NCBI GenBank assembly: GCA_035462025.1
Contig: DATHUR010000181.1
Span: forward strand, 1-64,000
Origin: Egicoccus sp035462025
GTDB taxonomy: Bacteria; Actinomycetota; Nitriliruptoria; Nitriliruptorales; Nitriliruptoraceae
Length of the DNA: 64,000 bases
Direction: 5' to 3'
The position numbers were made by a program, and so were the translations under genes. This document shows positions 1 through 8,534 of the stretch, piece by piece (position 1 is the first letter of the stretch; the number at the start of each line of letters is the position of its first letter). The notes beneath the pieces were generated by a model. It made no database searches. It was given only the letters and a program-made list of their open reading frames with translations, and had not been told where the DNA came from.

Positions 1-222
1 GACGATCCGTTCGCGCTCGTCGGCGACCCGATCGCGCTCGTCGGCGCGGCCATCACGATCGTCGGCCCGCCGTTCGCGCCTGCGCAGCTCGTCGTGGCGG
101 ACGTCGAGCTCCCGCTCGCGGGCCGCCAGTGCGTCATCGCGCCCGCTGGCGCCCCTGGTCTCGCTCACGGCCGCAGCGTAGCTGCGCCCCTGCCTCCCCA
201 ACGGACGGTCCAGATGACCCAT
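1..222 (-). CDS. Charged coiled-coil protein, N-terminal part (cut by window edge)
   Basis: The 74 visible codons encode a very charged, helix-forming segment. After a basic N-terminus come runs such as AARERELDVRHDELRRRERR and then near-heptad repeats of the RADERDR/VADERER type. The ATG at 222 is chosen because a GAGGT Shine-Dalgarno lies 10 nt upstream and a -10-like TAGCGG with a palindrome lies further up. A GTG at 168 is a weaker alternative without a clear ribosome-binding site. The C-terminal part lies outside the window, so no function can be assigned. ADERE-type repeats are common linkers in actinobacterial regulatory proteins, but that is only a guess. Confidence 0.6.
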   Translation of the reverse strand, partial: MGHLDRPLGRQGRSYAAAVSETRGASGRDDALAARERELDVRHDELRRRERRADDRDGRADERDRVADERERIV

Positions 223-545
223 CCGCCGATGGACCTCGCTTCTGGTGAGCGATCCGCTACGCTGTGCGACACGAGGCGGTCCGACCGCCTTGGAACACGT
301 CGTCACCTTCCGGTCTCACCACCTGTTTCGCGGCCGACTCGCTGCGGGACCGACCGGCCTGGTGACCGCTCTTGGCCTCTCGGATGGGCCCGCGGCCTCG
401 CGCCGCTCTCCTCCCGGCTGCGTGTTCGACACGCACCGCGCGATCCCGGCCCCGGCCGGCCCTCGCCGTGCACGCGCCGGCGAACCTCGTCGACGCGCCA
501 CATCGACGTGCCCACCGAAACGCGGTGGGCGACAAGGTTTGCTTC
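223..545. other. Divergent intergenic region, 323 bp
   Basis: The region separates the minus-strand coiled-coil gene from the plus-strand DEAD helicase. Apart from the palindrome at 274-290 and the minus-strand TAGCGG hexamer, nothing convincing was found. Reading frames are open across it on both strands, as expected at this base composition, but none looks like a protein family. Confidence 0.5.
274..290. promoter_or_regulatory. 17-bp palindrome in promoter zone of the coiled-coil gene
   Basis: AGGCGGTC-C-GACCGCCT is a perfect inverted repeat with 8-bp arms. It overlaps the position where a -35 box would sit relative to the minus-strand -10-like hexamer TAGCGG (254-259). The predicted start codon is at 222. 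This layout fits a repressor operator. A hairpin in the divergent leader is the alternative. Confidence 0.4.
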
Positions 546-1922
546 GTGACTACCACGTTCTCCGAGCTCGGCGTTCCCGCCGCGCTCGTCGAGCGCCTGA
601 CGGCGCTCGGCATCACCGCTCCCTTCCCGATCCAGCAGCTCACGCTGCGCGACGCCCTCGGCGGCCGCGACCTGTGCGGCAGGGCGCCCACGGGCTCCGG
701 CAAGACGCTGGCCTTCTCGCTCCCGATCGCGATCGGCGTCGGTCGCGGAGGCCCCAAGCGGCCCCGCGCGCTCGTGCTCGTCCCCACCCGCGAGCTCGCC
801 TCGCAGGTGAGCGACGTCCTCGCCCCGCTGCTCGCGGTGACCGACCGCAACGTCGTCACCCTCTACGGCGGGACCAGCGTCGGCCGTGACCGCCAGCGCC
901 TCGCCAAGCGCGTCGACGTCGTCGTCGCCACGCCGGGCCGCCTGGAGGACCTGCTCCAGCAGCGCGCCCTCACGCTGGGCGACGTCGACCTGGTCGTCAT
1001 CGACGAGGCCGACCGCATGGCGGACATGGGCTTCCTGCCCGTCGTGCGCCGCATCCTCGACCAGACGCGCGACAAGCGCCAGACGCTGCTGTTCAGCGCG
1101 ACGCTCGACGGCGACGTCGACGTCCTCGTCCGTCGCTACCAGAACAACCCTGCCCGCCACGAGTTCGACACGCCCGCCGAGGCCCGCGGGGACGTCCGCC
1201 ACGTGTTCTGGCCCGCCGAGCGGCCCGAACGCCGCAAGCTCACGGCCAAGATCGTGCGCGAGACCGGCCCGGCGATCGTCTTCACCCGCACCAAGCACGG
1301 CGCCGACCGCCTCGCGAAGCAACTCGCCCAGGACGGCATCAGCACGGCGGCCATCCACGGCAACCGCTCGCAGAACCAGCGCGAGTCGGCGCTGGCACGC
1401 TTCGCCGACGGGCGGGTCCACGTCCTGGTGGCGACCGACGTCGCCGCGCGCGGCATCCACGTCGACGACGTCGCCGCGGTCGTGCACTACGACCAGCCCG
1501 CCACCGACAAGGACTACGTGCACCGCTCCGGGCGCACCGGTCGGGCCGGTGCCGAGGGGCTGGTCGTGTCGCTGGTCGGTGCCGAGGAGCGCAAGGACGT
1601 GCAGAAGCTGCAGCGCGACCTCGCCCTGCCCGAGGGACTGCACGACATCGAACTGTCGCTGCTCAACGGCGGCGACCTGCCCGCCCCGCGCCAGGACACC
1701 AGGGTGCACACGCCCCGCGAACGTCGCGGCGGCGCCACCAGCGCCTCACGCAACGGCGGACCGGCACCCGCGACCAGCCGTCGACGCGCCCGCCACGGGC
1801 GCTCCGGTGGCGAGCCCGACGGCGGCCAGGGCGGCAACCGCCAGGCCAGCGGCAACGGCCGCAGCGAGGGCAACCGCGGCGGCCAGTCCGCCGGTGGCCG
1901 CAAGCGGGCCCGGCGCCGCTGA
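546..1922 (+). CDS. DEAD-box ATP-dependent RNA helicase
   Basis: This 458-residue protein carries the full superfamily II helicase core and should remodel RNA or RNA-protein complexes using ATP. The N-terminal FSELGV...PFPIQQ stretch is the Q motif. Motif I APTGSGKT is at about residues 47-54, Ia is PTRELA, DEAD is at about 153, motif III SAT at about 183 and motif VI HRSGRTGRAG at about 325. The last 80 residues are low-complexity Arg/Gly/Asn-rich, a tail typical of RhlE/DeaD-like enzymes that adds RNA affinity. The GTG start at 546 is preferred because the Q motif begins a few codons later and the open upstream frame is unlike the family. The exact subfamily cannot be set from sequence alone. 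Confidence 0.93.
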   Translation: MTTTFSELGVPAALVERLTALGITAPFPIQQLTLRDALGGRDLCGRAPTGSGKTLAFSLPIAIGVGRGGPKRPRALVLVPTRELASQVSDVLAPLLAVTDRNVVTLYGGTSVGRDRQRLAKRVDVVVATPGRLEDLLQQRALTLGDVDLVVIDEADRMADMGFLPVVRRILDQTRDKRQTLLFSATLDGDVDVLVRRYQNNPARHEFDTPAEARGDVRHVFWPAERPERRKLTAKIVRETGPAIVFTRTKHGADRLAKQLAQDGISTAAIHGNRSQNQRESALARFADGRVHVLVATDVAARGIHVDDVAAVVHYDQPATDKDYVHRSGRTGRAGAEGLVVSLVGAEERKDVQKLQRDLALPEGLHDIELSLLNGGDLPAPRQDTRVHTPRERRGGATSASRNGGPAPATSRRRARHGRSGGEPDGGQGGNRQASGNGRSEGNRGGQSAGGRKRARRR

Positions 1923-2051
1923 GCACGGCCCCGCGGGAACAAGCCGGGAATAGCGGTGGCGGCGGCGGACGTTCTGGTAGATAGTTGCAAGAGAAACCAA
2001 CGTCCCCGCCCGCCCCCCGCTCCCGGGGGCGTCCCGCTCGAAGGTCCCGTC

Positions 2052-3188
2052 ATGGCAGTCCCCGTCCAGTTCGGCGTGTTCTCGGTCAGCGACATCACGC
2101 CCGACCCGACCACCGGCCGCACGCCCACCGAGGCGGAACGGCTGCAGGCGGTCCTGACGATCGCGAAGAAGGCCGAAGAGGTCGGCCTCGACGTGTTCGC
2201 GCTCGGCGAGCACCACAACCCGCCGTTCTTCTCGTCCTCGCCCACCACCACGCTCGCGTTCATCGCGGCGCAGACCCAGCGGCTCATCCTGTCCACGGCG
2301 ACCACCCTGATCACGACCAACGACCCGGTCAAGATCGCCGAGGACTACGCGATGCTGCAGCACCTCGCCGACGGGCGCATGGACCTGATGATGGGCCGCG
2401 GCAACACCGGCCCGGTCTACCCGTGGTTCGGCTACGACATCCGGGCCGGCATCGACCTCGCCGTCGAGCACTATGCGCTGCTGCAACGCCTGTGGCGCGA
2501 GGACGTCGTGGACTGGGAGGGCAGGTTCCGCACCCCGCTGCAGGGGTTCACCTCCACCCCGCGACCGCTCGACGGCGTACCGCCGTTCGTCTGGCATGGA
2601 TCGATCCGCTCGCCCGAGATCGCCGAGCAGGCCGCCTACTACGGCGACGGCTTCTTCCACAACAACATCTTCTGGCCGCTCCGGCACACCAGCCAGATGG
2701 TCGAGCTGTACCGGCGCCGCTTCGAGCACTACGGCCACGGCAGCGCCGACCAGGCCATCGTCGGTCTCGGCGGGCAGTTCTTCGCCCGTCCCAACTCCCA
2801 GGACGCCGTGCGCGAGTTCCGGCCCTACTTCGACGTCGCACCGGTCTACGGCCACGGACCCTCGCTCGAGGACTTCACCGCCCAGACCCCGCTGACCGTG
2901 GGCAGCCCGCAACAGGTCATCGAGCGCTACGCCGGCATGCGCGACGCCGTCGGCGACTACCAGCGCCAGCTGTTCCTCATCGATCACGCCGGCCTGCCGC
3001 TGTCGACCGTGCTCGACCAGCTCGAGATCCTCGGCGGAGAGATCGTCCCCGCCCTGCGCCGCGAGTTCGCCACCGCTCGTCCCGCCCACGTCCCCGACGC
3101 CCCCACCCACGCGTCGCGCAAGGCCGCCCGTGCCGAGGCCGGCACCGACGTGCTGGCCGGTGCCGCGCCCCTGGAGGAGCAGCGATGA
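2052..3188 (+). CDS. Luciferase-like FMN-dependent monooxygenase, CE1758 family
   Basis: This 378-residue protein is a luciferase-like (LLM) flavin-dependent oxidoreductase with a TIM-barrel fold that uses reduced FMN supplied by a partner reductase. Recognisable stretches are AEEVGLDVFALGEHH near residue 45 and the LADGRMDLMMGRGNTGP segment near residue 115. The ATG has AAGG a few bases upstream. Its stop overlaps the start of the FMN reductase gene, which supports the CE1758/CE1759 two-component pairing known from corynebacteria. The substrate is unknown. Confidence 0.88.
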   Translation: MAVPVQFGVFSVSDITPDPTTGRTPTEAERLQAVLTIAKKAEEVGLDVFALGEHHNPPFFSSSPTTTLAFIAAQTQRLILSTATTLITTNDPVKIAEDYAMLQHLADGRMDLMMGRGNTGPVYPWFGYDIRAGIDLAVEHYALLQRLWREDVVDWEGRFRTPLQGFTSTPRPLDGVPPFVWHGSIRSPEIAEQAAYYGDGFFHNNIFWPLRHTSQMVELYRRRFEHYGHGSADQAIVGLGGQFFARPNSQDAVREFRPYFDVAPVYGHGPSLEDFTAQTPLTVGSPQQVIERYAGMRDAVGDYQRQLFLIDHAGLPLSTVLDQLEILGGEIVPALRREFATARPAHVPDAPTHASRKAARAEAGTDVLAGAAPLEEQR

Positions 3189-3832
3189 CCACCCGCACCC
3201 TCGCCGTCGTCGCTGCCGGTGTCGGCCAGCCGTCATCCACGCGGCTGCTGGCCGACCGGCTCGCCCAGGCGACGACCGCCGCCGTGCGCGAGCGCGGGGA
3301 CGACGTCGTGCTCGAGGTCGTCGAGCTGCGCGAGCTCGCCCACGACCTGACCGACAACGTCCTGACGTTCTTCGCCAGCGAGCGGCTGCAGGCCGCCAAG
3401 GACACCGTCGCCGGCGCCGACGGCGTCATCGCGGCCACGCCGATCTTCAGCGCCTCGTACAACGGCATGTTCAAGGACTTCTTCGACGTGCTGGACACGG
3501 ACTCGCTCGCCGGTGTGCCGGTCCTGGTGGCGGCCACGGCCGGCACGGCCCGGCACTCGCTGGCGCTCGAGCACGCGCTGCGGCCGCTGTTCGCCTACCT
3601 CAAGGCGACGGTCGTACCGACGGCGGTGTTCGCCGCGTCCGAGGACTGGGGCAGCGGCGGCGAGGTCGACGGCGGCCTCGCGACCCGCATCGACCGAGCC
3701 GCCGGGCAGTTGGCGGACCTGATGGTCGGGTCGCCGGTGCGTCGCCCGCCCGCGTCCGAGCACACCGGCGCCAGTGGCGACGGGCGTCTGCCCGACCCCA
3801 CGCCGTTCGAGCAGTTGCTCCGCGGGACGTGA
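3185..3832 (+). CDS. LLM-partnered NAD(P)H:FMN reductase, CE1759 family
   Basis: This 215-residue protein has the NADPH-dependent FMN reductase (flavodoxin-like) fold. It opens with a beta strand and a phosphate-binding loop (VVAAGVGQPSSTRLL) and contains the flavin-binding ATPIFSASYNGMFKDFFD stretch near residue 85. It should reduce FMN for the upstream monooxygenase. The start ATG overlaps the previous stop as ATGA, so translation is probably coupled. The C-terminal 30 residues are Pro/Gly-rich and unlike the fold. Confidence 0.86.
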   Translation: MTTRTLAVVAAGVGQPSSTRLLADRLAQATTAAVRERGDDVVLEVVELRELAHDLTDNVLTFFASERLQAAKDTVAGADGVIAATPIFSASYNGMFKDFFDVLDTDSLAGVPVLVAATAGTARHSLALEHALRPLFAYLKATVVPTAVFAASEDWGSGGEVDGGLATRIDRAAGQLADLMVGSPVRRPPASEHTGASGDGRLPDPTPFEQLLRGT

Positions 3833-3834
3833 CC

Positions 3835-4896
3835 ATGCGTGACGTCGAGGTGGTCGTCGTCGGCGCGGGCCAGGCCGGGCTGTCCGCCGCGTACCATCTC
3901 GCCGCGCGCGGCTTCGAACCCGGGCGCGGGTTCGTCGTGCTCGACGGCGACGACGGACCCGGAGGCGCCTGGCGGCACCGCTGGCCGACCCTGACGATGG
4001 AGGCCGTCCACGGTCTGCACGACCTGCCGGGCATGGCGCTCGGCGAGGTCGACCCTGACGCCCGGGCCAGCGACGTCGTGGCCGACTACCACGGCCGGTA
4101 CGAGCGCCGCTTCGAGCTGCCGGTGCACCGACCCGTACGGGTCGAACGCGTCGAGGAGGCCGGCGACGGCCGCCTGCTCGTCGTCACCGAACGCGTGACC
4201 TGGCGGACCCGGACGGTGCTCAACGCGACCGGCACCTGGACCCGGCCGTTCTGGCCCAACTACCCGGGCATGGCCGACTACGCCGGCCGGCAGTTGCACA
4301 CGGCCGACTACGCCGGGCCAGACGAGTTCGCCGGCCGGCACGTCGTCGTGGTCGGTGGCGGCCACTCGGCGGTCCAGCACCTGGCCGAGATCAGCGCGGT
4401 GACCTCCACGACCTGGGTGACGCGCACGCCGCCGCGCTGGCGTGAGACGCCGTTCGACCGCGACGCCGGCCGGGCTGCGGTCGCGCTGGTCGAGGAGGCG
4501 GTGGCCGAGGGGCGCCGCCCCGACAGCGTGGTCAGCGTGACCGGGCTGGTCGCGACCCCGCCGGTCCAGGCGGCACGCGAGCGCGGCGCGCTGCAGCGGC
4601 TCCCGATGTTCGACCGGATCACCCCCGAGGGGGTCGCCTGGGAGGACGGCCGGTTCGTCGCGGCCGACGTGATCCTGTGGGCGACCGGGTTCCGCCACGC
4701 ACTCGACCACCTCGCGCCACTCGACCTGCGCGGCCCCGACGGCGGCATCCGCATGGAGCGCACCCACGTGGCCGGTGACCCGCGCATCCACCTGCTCGGC
4801 TACGGCCCGTCGGCCAGCACCATCGGCGCCAACCGGGCCGGTCGGACCGCGGTCCGCGACCTCCGCCACTTCCTCGCCGCGTCCGACGCTGCCTGA
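3835..4896 (+). CDS. FAD/NAD(P)-binding monooxygenase-like flavoprotein
   Basis: This 353-residue protein has two dinucleotide-binding motifs: VVGAGQAG at about residues 8-15 (FAD) and VVGGGHSA at about 170 (NADPH). It also has the LWATGFR motif near 282 that is typical of flavin-containing and Baeyer-Villiger-type monooxygenases. The gene begins 2 nt after the FMN reductase stop and therefore forms a three-gene flavin operon. The reaction is unknown. Oxygenation of a small organic or sulfur compound is plausible from context. Confidence 0.82.
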   Translation: MRDVEVVVVGAGQAGLSAAYHLAARGFEPGRGFVVLDGDDGPGGAWRHRWPTLTMEAVHGLHDLPGMALGEVDPDARASDVVADYHGRYERRFELPVHRPVRVERVEEAGDGRLLVVTERVTWRTRTVLNATGTWTRPFWPNYPGMADYAGRQLHTADYAGPDEFAGRHVVVVGGGHSAVQHLAEISAVTSTTWVTRTPPRWRETPFDRDAGRAAVALVEEAVAEGRRPDSVVSVTGLVATPPVQAARERGALQRLPMFDRITPEGVAWEDGRFVAADVILWATGFRHALDHLAPLDLRGPDGGIRMERTHVAGDPRIHLLGYGPSASTIGANRAGRTAVRDLRHFLAASDAA

Positions 4897-4906
4897 GCGC
4901 GTCCGG

Positions 4907-5875
4907 TCAGCGCACCTCCAACAGCACCTTGCCCGTGGCGCGCCGTTCGTCGAGTTCCTTCAGCGCCTCCCCGGCCTCCTCGAGCGGATAGCTCGACCCG
5001 AACACCGGGCGCAGTTCCCCGCTGCGGATCATGGGTGCGAGGTCGGCCCACTGGATCGCCGGGTAGTCCATGTCGCGCAGGAAGTGGGCGCCCCAGGCCA
5101 CGCCGATCACGGCCGTGTTGTTGAGCAGCAGGCGGTTGACCTTCACCGTCGGGATCTCGCCGCCGGTGAATCCGATGACCAGCAGACGCCCCTCGGGGGC
5201 GAGGCTGCGCAACGAGTCGGTGAACCGGTCGCCGCCGACCGGGTCGACGATCATGTCGACCCCGCGTCCCTTGGTCAGCTCCGCCACCTGGTCCTTGAAC
5301 CCTTCCGCCGTCACGACCTCCTCCGCACCGGCCGCGCGGGCAGCCTCGGCCTTCGCCTCGCTCGACACGACGGCGATGACCCTGGCCCCGTACGCGCGGG
5401 CCAGTTGGATCGCCGCGGTGCCGACGCCCCCACCCGCGCCGTGCACGAGCACGCAGTCGTGGGGCTGCAGGCGGCCGCGCCGGATCAGGGCGAAGTGCAC
5501 CGTCAGGTAGTTCATGGGCAGGCCCGCCCCAGCGGCGAAGCCGACCTCCTCGGGCAACGGGAACACCAGCCGGGGGTCGACCGCGACCGTCTCGGCGAAG
5601 CCGCCGAACGCGGGGAAGGCGGCCACGCGGTCACCGGCCCGGAACCGGCCGTCCTCGGGCGCACTGCGGACGAGGCCGGCCACCTCGGAGCCGGGCACGA
5701 ACGGCAGGTCCGGCTTGAACTGGTACTCGCCGCGCGTCAGCAGCACGTCGGGGTAGGTGACGCCGGCCGCATGCACGTCGATCACGACCTGGCCGTCCCC
5801 GTCGTCGGGTTCGTCGATCTTGTTGACCTCGACCGCGTCCGGGCCGTCCAGCCGGGTGATCTGTACCGCGCGCAT
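4907..5875 (-). CDS. NADPH:quinone oxidoreductase, zinc-independent MDR family
   Basis: The 322-residue protein is a medium-chain dehydrogenase/reductase of the quinone oxidoreductase type. It has the GroES-like N-terminal half (AAGVTYPDVLLTRGEYQ, LPFVPGSEVAG) and the nucleotide-binding motif HGAGGGVGTAAIQLA near residue 143. The structural and catalytic zinc cysteines of alcohol dehydrogenases are absent, as expected for this subfamily. It likely reduces quinones or enones with NADPH. The ATG at 5875 has a purine-rich GAGAGGG upstream, and in-frame sequence beyond it does not match the family. It converges on the flavin operon with a 10-bp gap. Confidence 0.9.
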   Translation of the reverse strand: MRAVQITRLDGPDAVEVNKIDEPDDGDGQVVIDVHAAGVTYPDVLLTRGEYQFKPDLPFVPGSEVAGLVRSAPEDGRFRAGDRVAAFPAFGGFAETVAVDPRLVFPLPEEVGFAAGAGLPMNYLTVHFALIRRGRLQPHDCVLVHGAGGGVGTAAIQLARAYGARVIAVVSSEAKAEAARAAGAEEVVTAEGFKDQVAELTKGRGVDMIVDPVGGDRFTDSLRSLAPEGRLLVIGFTGGEIPTVKVNRLLLNNTAVIGVAWGAHFLRDMDYPAIQWADLAPMIRSGELRPVFGSSYPLEEAGEALKELDERRATGKVLLEVR

Positions 5876-6041
5876 GGGTGTCCCTCTCTCGTTCGTCCCG
5901 GCGCACAGGCAAGCACGTCGGCTGCCCGGCGCACGAGCGGACGCCGTCGGAGGTCGGCAGCGAGCACGGACCCCGCCGCCCGGCGCTGCATAGCCTCGGG
6001 CGGTCGCGGCGGGTGCCGTCGTGGCGGCCGAGGGAGCCACG

Positions 6042-6929
6042 ATGAGCTTCAACGACGACGTCCGCATCGACTCGGGTCGGGCCTCCCGCGGCCGGCGCGG
6101 TGGCGCCGGCATCGCGATCGGCGGAGGTGGGGGGCTGGTTCTGCTGCTGCTGGCCATGCTCTTCGACGTGCCGTTGGGCAACCTGACCGGCGGCGGCGAC
6201 GCCGCTCAGGGCACCGGCGAGGAGATCGAGGGCGGCTTCGAACACTGCCGGACCGGTGCGGACGCCAACGCGTTCGTCGACTGTCGCATCATCGCGACCG
6301 CCGAGTCGCTCGACGTCGTCTGGGAGGAACAGTTGCCCGCCGCAGGCGGCCCGGCCTACCAGCCCCCGGGCCTGGTGATCTTCGAGGGATCGGTCGGCAC
6401 CGCCTGCGGCAACGCCACCAGTGCCGTGGGCCCGTTCTACTGCCCCGGCGACACGACGACCTACTTCGACACGGGCTTCTTCGACACGCTGCGCGAGAAG
6501 TTCGGCGCCGGCGAGGGGCCGCTGGCCGAGCAGTTCGTCGTGGCCCACGAGTTCGGCCACCACATCGAGCACCAACTCGACCTGCTCGGCCAGGCCCAGC
6601 GCGACCCGCAGGGCCCGGAGTCGGGCGCCGTGCGGGTCGAACTGATGGCCGACTGTCTCTCGGGCGTCTGGGCCCATCACGCGACCCAGGCGATCGACCC
6701 CGAGAGCGGCGAGACGTTCCTGCGGGAACTGACCGACGCCGACATCGCCGACGCGCTGTCGGCGGCGGCGGCCGTGGGCGACGACCGGATCCAGGAACAG
6801 CTCCAGGGTCAGGTCCAACCCGAGTCGTTCACCCACGGCACCAGCGAACAGCGCCAACAGTGGTTCACCACCGGCTACCGCGACGGCGACCTGCGCTCCT
6901 GCGACACCTTCGCGACCGACCAGCTGTAG
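6042..6929 (+). CDS. Neutral zinc metallopeptidase, YpfJ family
   Basis: This 295-residue protein begins with the FNDDVRIDSGR stretch and a Gly-rich linker, followed by one membrane anchor (about residues 27-45), typical of YpfJ-like proteases. The zinc-binding HEFGHH motif lies near residue 169. The downstream VELMADCLSGVW segment near 203 supplies the expected third-ligand glutamate. The catalytic domain is predicted to be outside the membrane. The ATG at 6042 is preceded by GAGGGAG, and a GTG seven codons earlier is less likely. The physiological substrate is not known for the family. Confidence 0.88.
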   Translation: MSFNDDVRIDSGRASRGRRGGAGIAIGGGGGLVLLLLAMLFDVPLGNLTGGGDAAQGTGEEIEGGFEHCRTGADANAFVDCRIIATAESLDVVWEEQLPAAGGPAYQPPGLVIFEGSVGTACGNATSAVGPFYCPGDTTTYFDTGFFDTLREKFGAGEGPLAEQFVVAHEFGHHIEHQLDLLGQAQRDPQGPESGAVRVELMADCLSGVWAHHATQAIDPESGETFLRELTDADIADALSAAAAVGDDRIQEQLQGQVQPESFTHGTSEQRQQWFTTGYRDGDLRSCDTFATDQL

Positions 6930-6942
6930 CGGCCGGAGCGGT

Positions 6943-8520
6943 TCAGCGCCGGAGGTTGCCGAGCAGACCCCGGATCAGGGAGCGTCCGACCTCGCGCCCG
7001 ACGCTGGCGGCGGCGTTCTTGATCATGCGTTCGGTGGCCGTCTCGCGGGTGCTCGTGCGCCGCGACGAGGTCGTGCGGGTGCGCTTCTGCTCGGCGGCGA
7101 GCTCCTTCTCACGCTTGGCGAGCGCCTCGGCCTCCTCCGCTGCCCGCTCGTGGGCTTCGGCCGCGGCCGCGCGGTCCTCGGCCCTCTTCGCCAGTGCCTC
7201 GGCGGCGGACTCGCGGTCGATCCGTTGCGAGTAGCGCTCACGAAGCGGACTGGCCGCCATCAGTCGCTGCACCGTCGCGTCGTCGACCGGGTCCATCAGC
7301 GACACCGGTGCCACCATCCGCGTCGGCACCGTCGGCGTCGGGCGGCCCTTGGGACCGAGCACGGTGACCAGCGCCTCGCCCGTGCCGAGACCGGTCAGGG
7401 CCTCCTGCACCTCGTAGTGGTCGCTGACCGGGAAGGTCGCCGCGGTCGCCTTGAGCGCCTTCTGGTCCTGTGGCGTGAAGGCGCGCAGGGCGTGCTGCAC
7501 CCGGTTGCCGAGCTGGGCGAGCACGTCCTCGGGGACGTCGCGGGGCTGCTGGGTGACGAAGAAGACGCCGACCCCCTTCGAGCGGATCATTCGCACGGTC
7601 AGCTCGATCGAGCTGCGAAGCGTCTTGGAGGCGTCGTCGAACAGCAGGTGGGCCTCGTCGAAGAAGAACACCAGTTCCGGCTTTTCGGGGTCGCCGACCT
7701 CGGGGGAGGTCTCGTAGATCTCGGCGAGCAGCCACATCATGAACGTCGAGAAGATGCGCGGCTTGGTCTGCACGTCGACGAGGTTGAGGACGGTGACCAC
7801 GCCCTTGCCGTCCTGGGTCCGCCGCAGGTCGGCGACGTCGAACTCGGGCTCGCCGAAGAAGTCGTCGCCGCCCTGGGTCTGCAGTTCCATGGCCTTGCGC
7901 AGCAGGACGTTGAGGGTCTGCGTGCTCATGCCGCCGTAGGTGTCCTGCACCTCGCGACCCTCGTCCGAGGTCAGGAACTTGAGCAACTCGATCAGGTCGA
8001 CCAGGTCGAGCAGCGCCAACTGCGACTCGTCGGCGTACTTGAAGATGACCTGCAGCACGGATTCCTGCGTGTCGGTGCAGTCCATGACCTTGGCGAGCAG
8101 GAGCGGTCCGAACGAGCTGACCGGGACCCGCAGCGGCGTGCCGGACTCGCCCGAGATCGACAGCAGTTCGACGGGGAACGACTCGGCCTGCCACGGCAGT
8201 TCCATGCCGGACATGCGGGCGTCGATGTGCTCGTTGCCGGGGCTGGGCTCGGCGAGGCCGGTCAGGTCGCCTTTGAGGTCGGCGAGGAAGACGGGCACCC
8301 CGGCGCGCGAGAGTTGCTCGGCGAACACCTGCAGCGTCTTCGTCTTGCCCGTGCCGGTGGCACCGGCGACCAGCCCGTGCTTGTTGAGCATCCGCAGCGG
8401 GACCTGCACATAGTGGTCGTTGAGCGGTGTCTGCAGGCTCGGGTCGAGCGGGCGGCCCAGGATGATGGCCTCGTCGTCGAAGCCGTAGCCGGCCGCGAGT
8501 ACCTCGTCGAGTGCGGTCAT
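6943..8520 (-). CDS. HerA-like ATPase, DUF853 family
   Basis: This 525-residue P-loop ATPase belongs to the DUF853 (helicase HerA-like) group. Walker A GATGTGKT is at residues 53-60 directly after LNKHGLVA, and a Walker B-like VFFFDEAHLLFDD lies near 287. The C-terminal 90 residues are Ala/Glu/Arg-rich, likely a coiled coil, and end in a basic tail (GREVGRSLIRGLLGNLRR). HerA relatives are hexameric DNA-translocating motors, but DUF853 proteins are uncharacterised. The ATG at 8520 is chosen for its AGGGTGAG ribosome-binding site, and one at 8544 is also in frame. It follows the FAD oxidase gene by 14 nt. Confidence 0.85.
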   Translation of the reverse strand: MTALDEVLAAGYGFDDEAIILGRPLDPSLQTPLNDHYVQVPLRMLNKHGLVAGATGTGKTKTLQVFAEQLSRAGVPVFLADLKGDLTGLAEPSPGNEHIDARMSGMELPWQAESFPVELLSISGESGTPLRVPVSSFGPLLLAKVMDCTDTQESVLQVIFKYADESQLALLDLVDLIELLKFLTSDEGREVQDTYGGMSTQTLNVLLRKAMELQTQGGDDFFGEPEFDVADLRRTQDGKGVVTVLNLVDVQTKPRIFSTFMMWLLAEIYETSPEVGDPEKPELVFFFDEAHLLFDDASKTLRSSIELTVRMIRSKGVGVFFVTQQPRDVPEDVLAQLGNRVQHALRAFTPQDQKALKATAATFPVSDHYEVQEALTGLGTGEALVTVLGPKGRPTPTVPTRMVAPVSLMDPVDDATVQRLMAASPLRERYSQRIDRESAAEALAKRAEDRAAAAEAHERAAEEAEALAKREKELAAEQKRTRTTSSRRTSTRETATERMIKNAAASVGREVGRSLIRGLLGNLRR

Positions 8521-8534
8521 CGTCTCACCCTTCG

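Noticed and set aside
303..1709. Long minus-strand reading frame opposite the DEAD helicase
   Set aside because: It is the antisense shadow of a conserved helicase gene and its translation is low-complexity with no family character.
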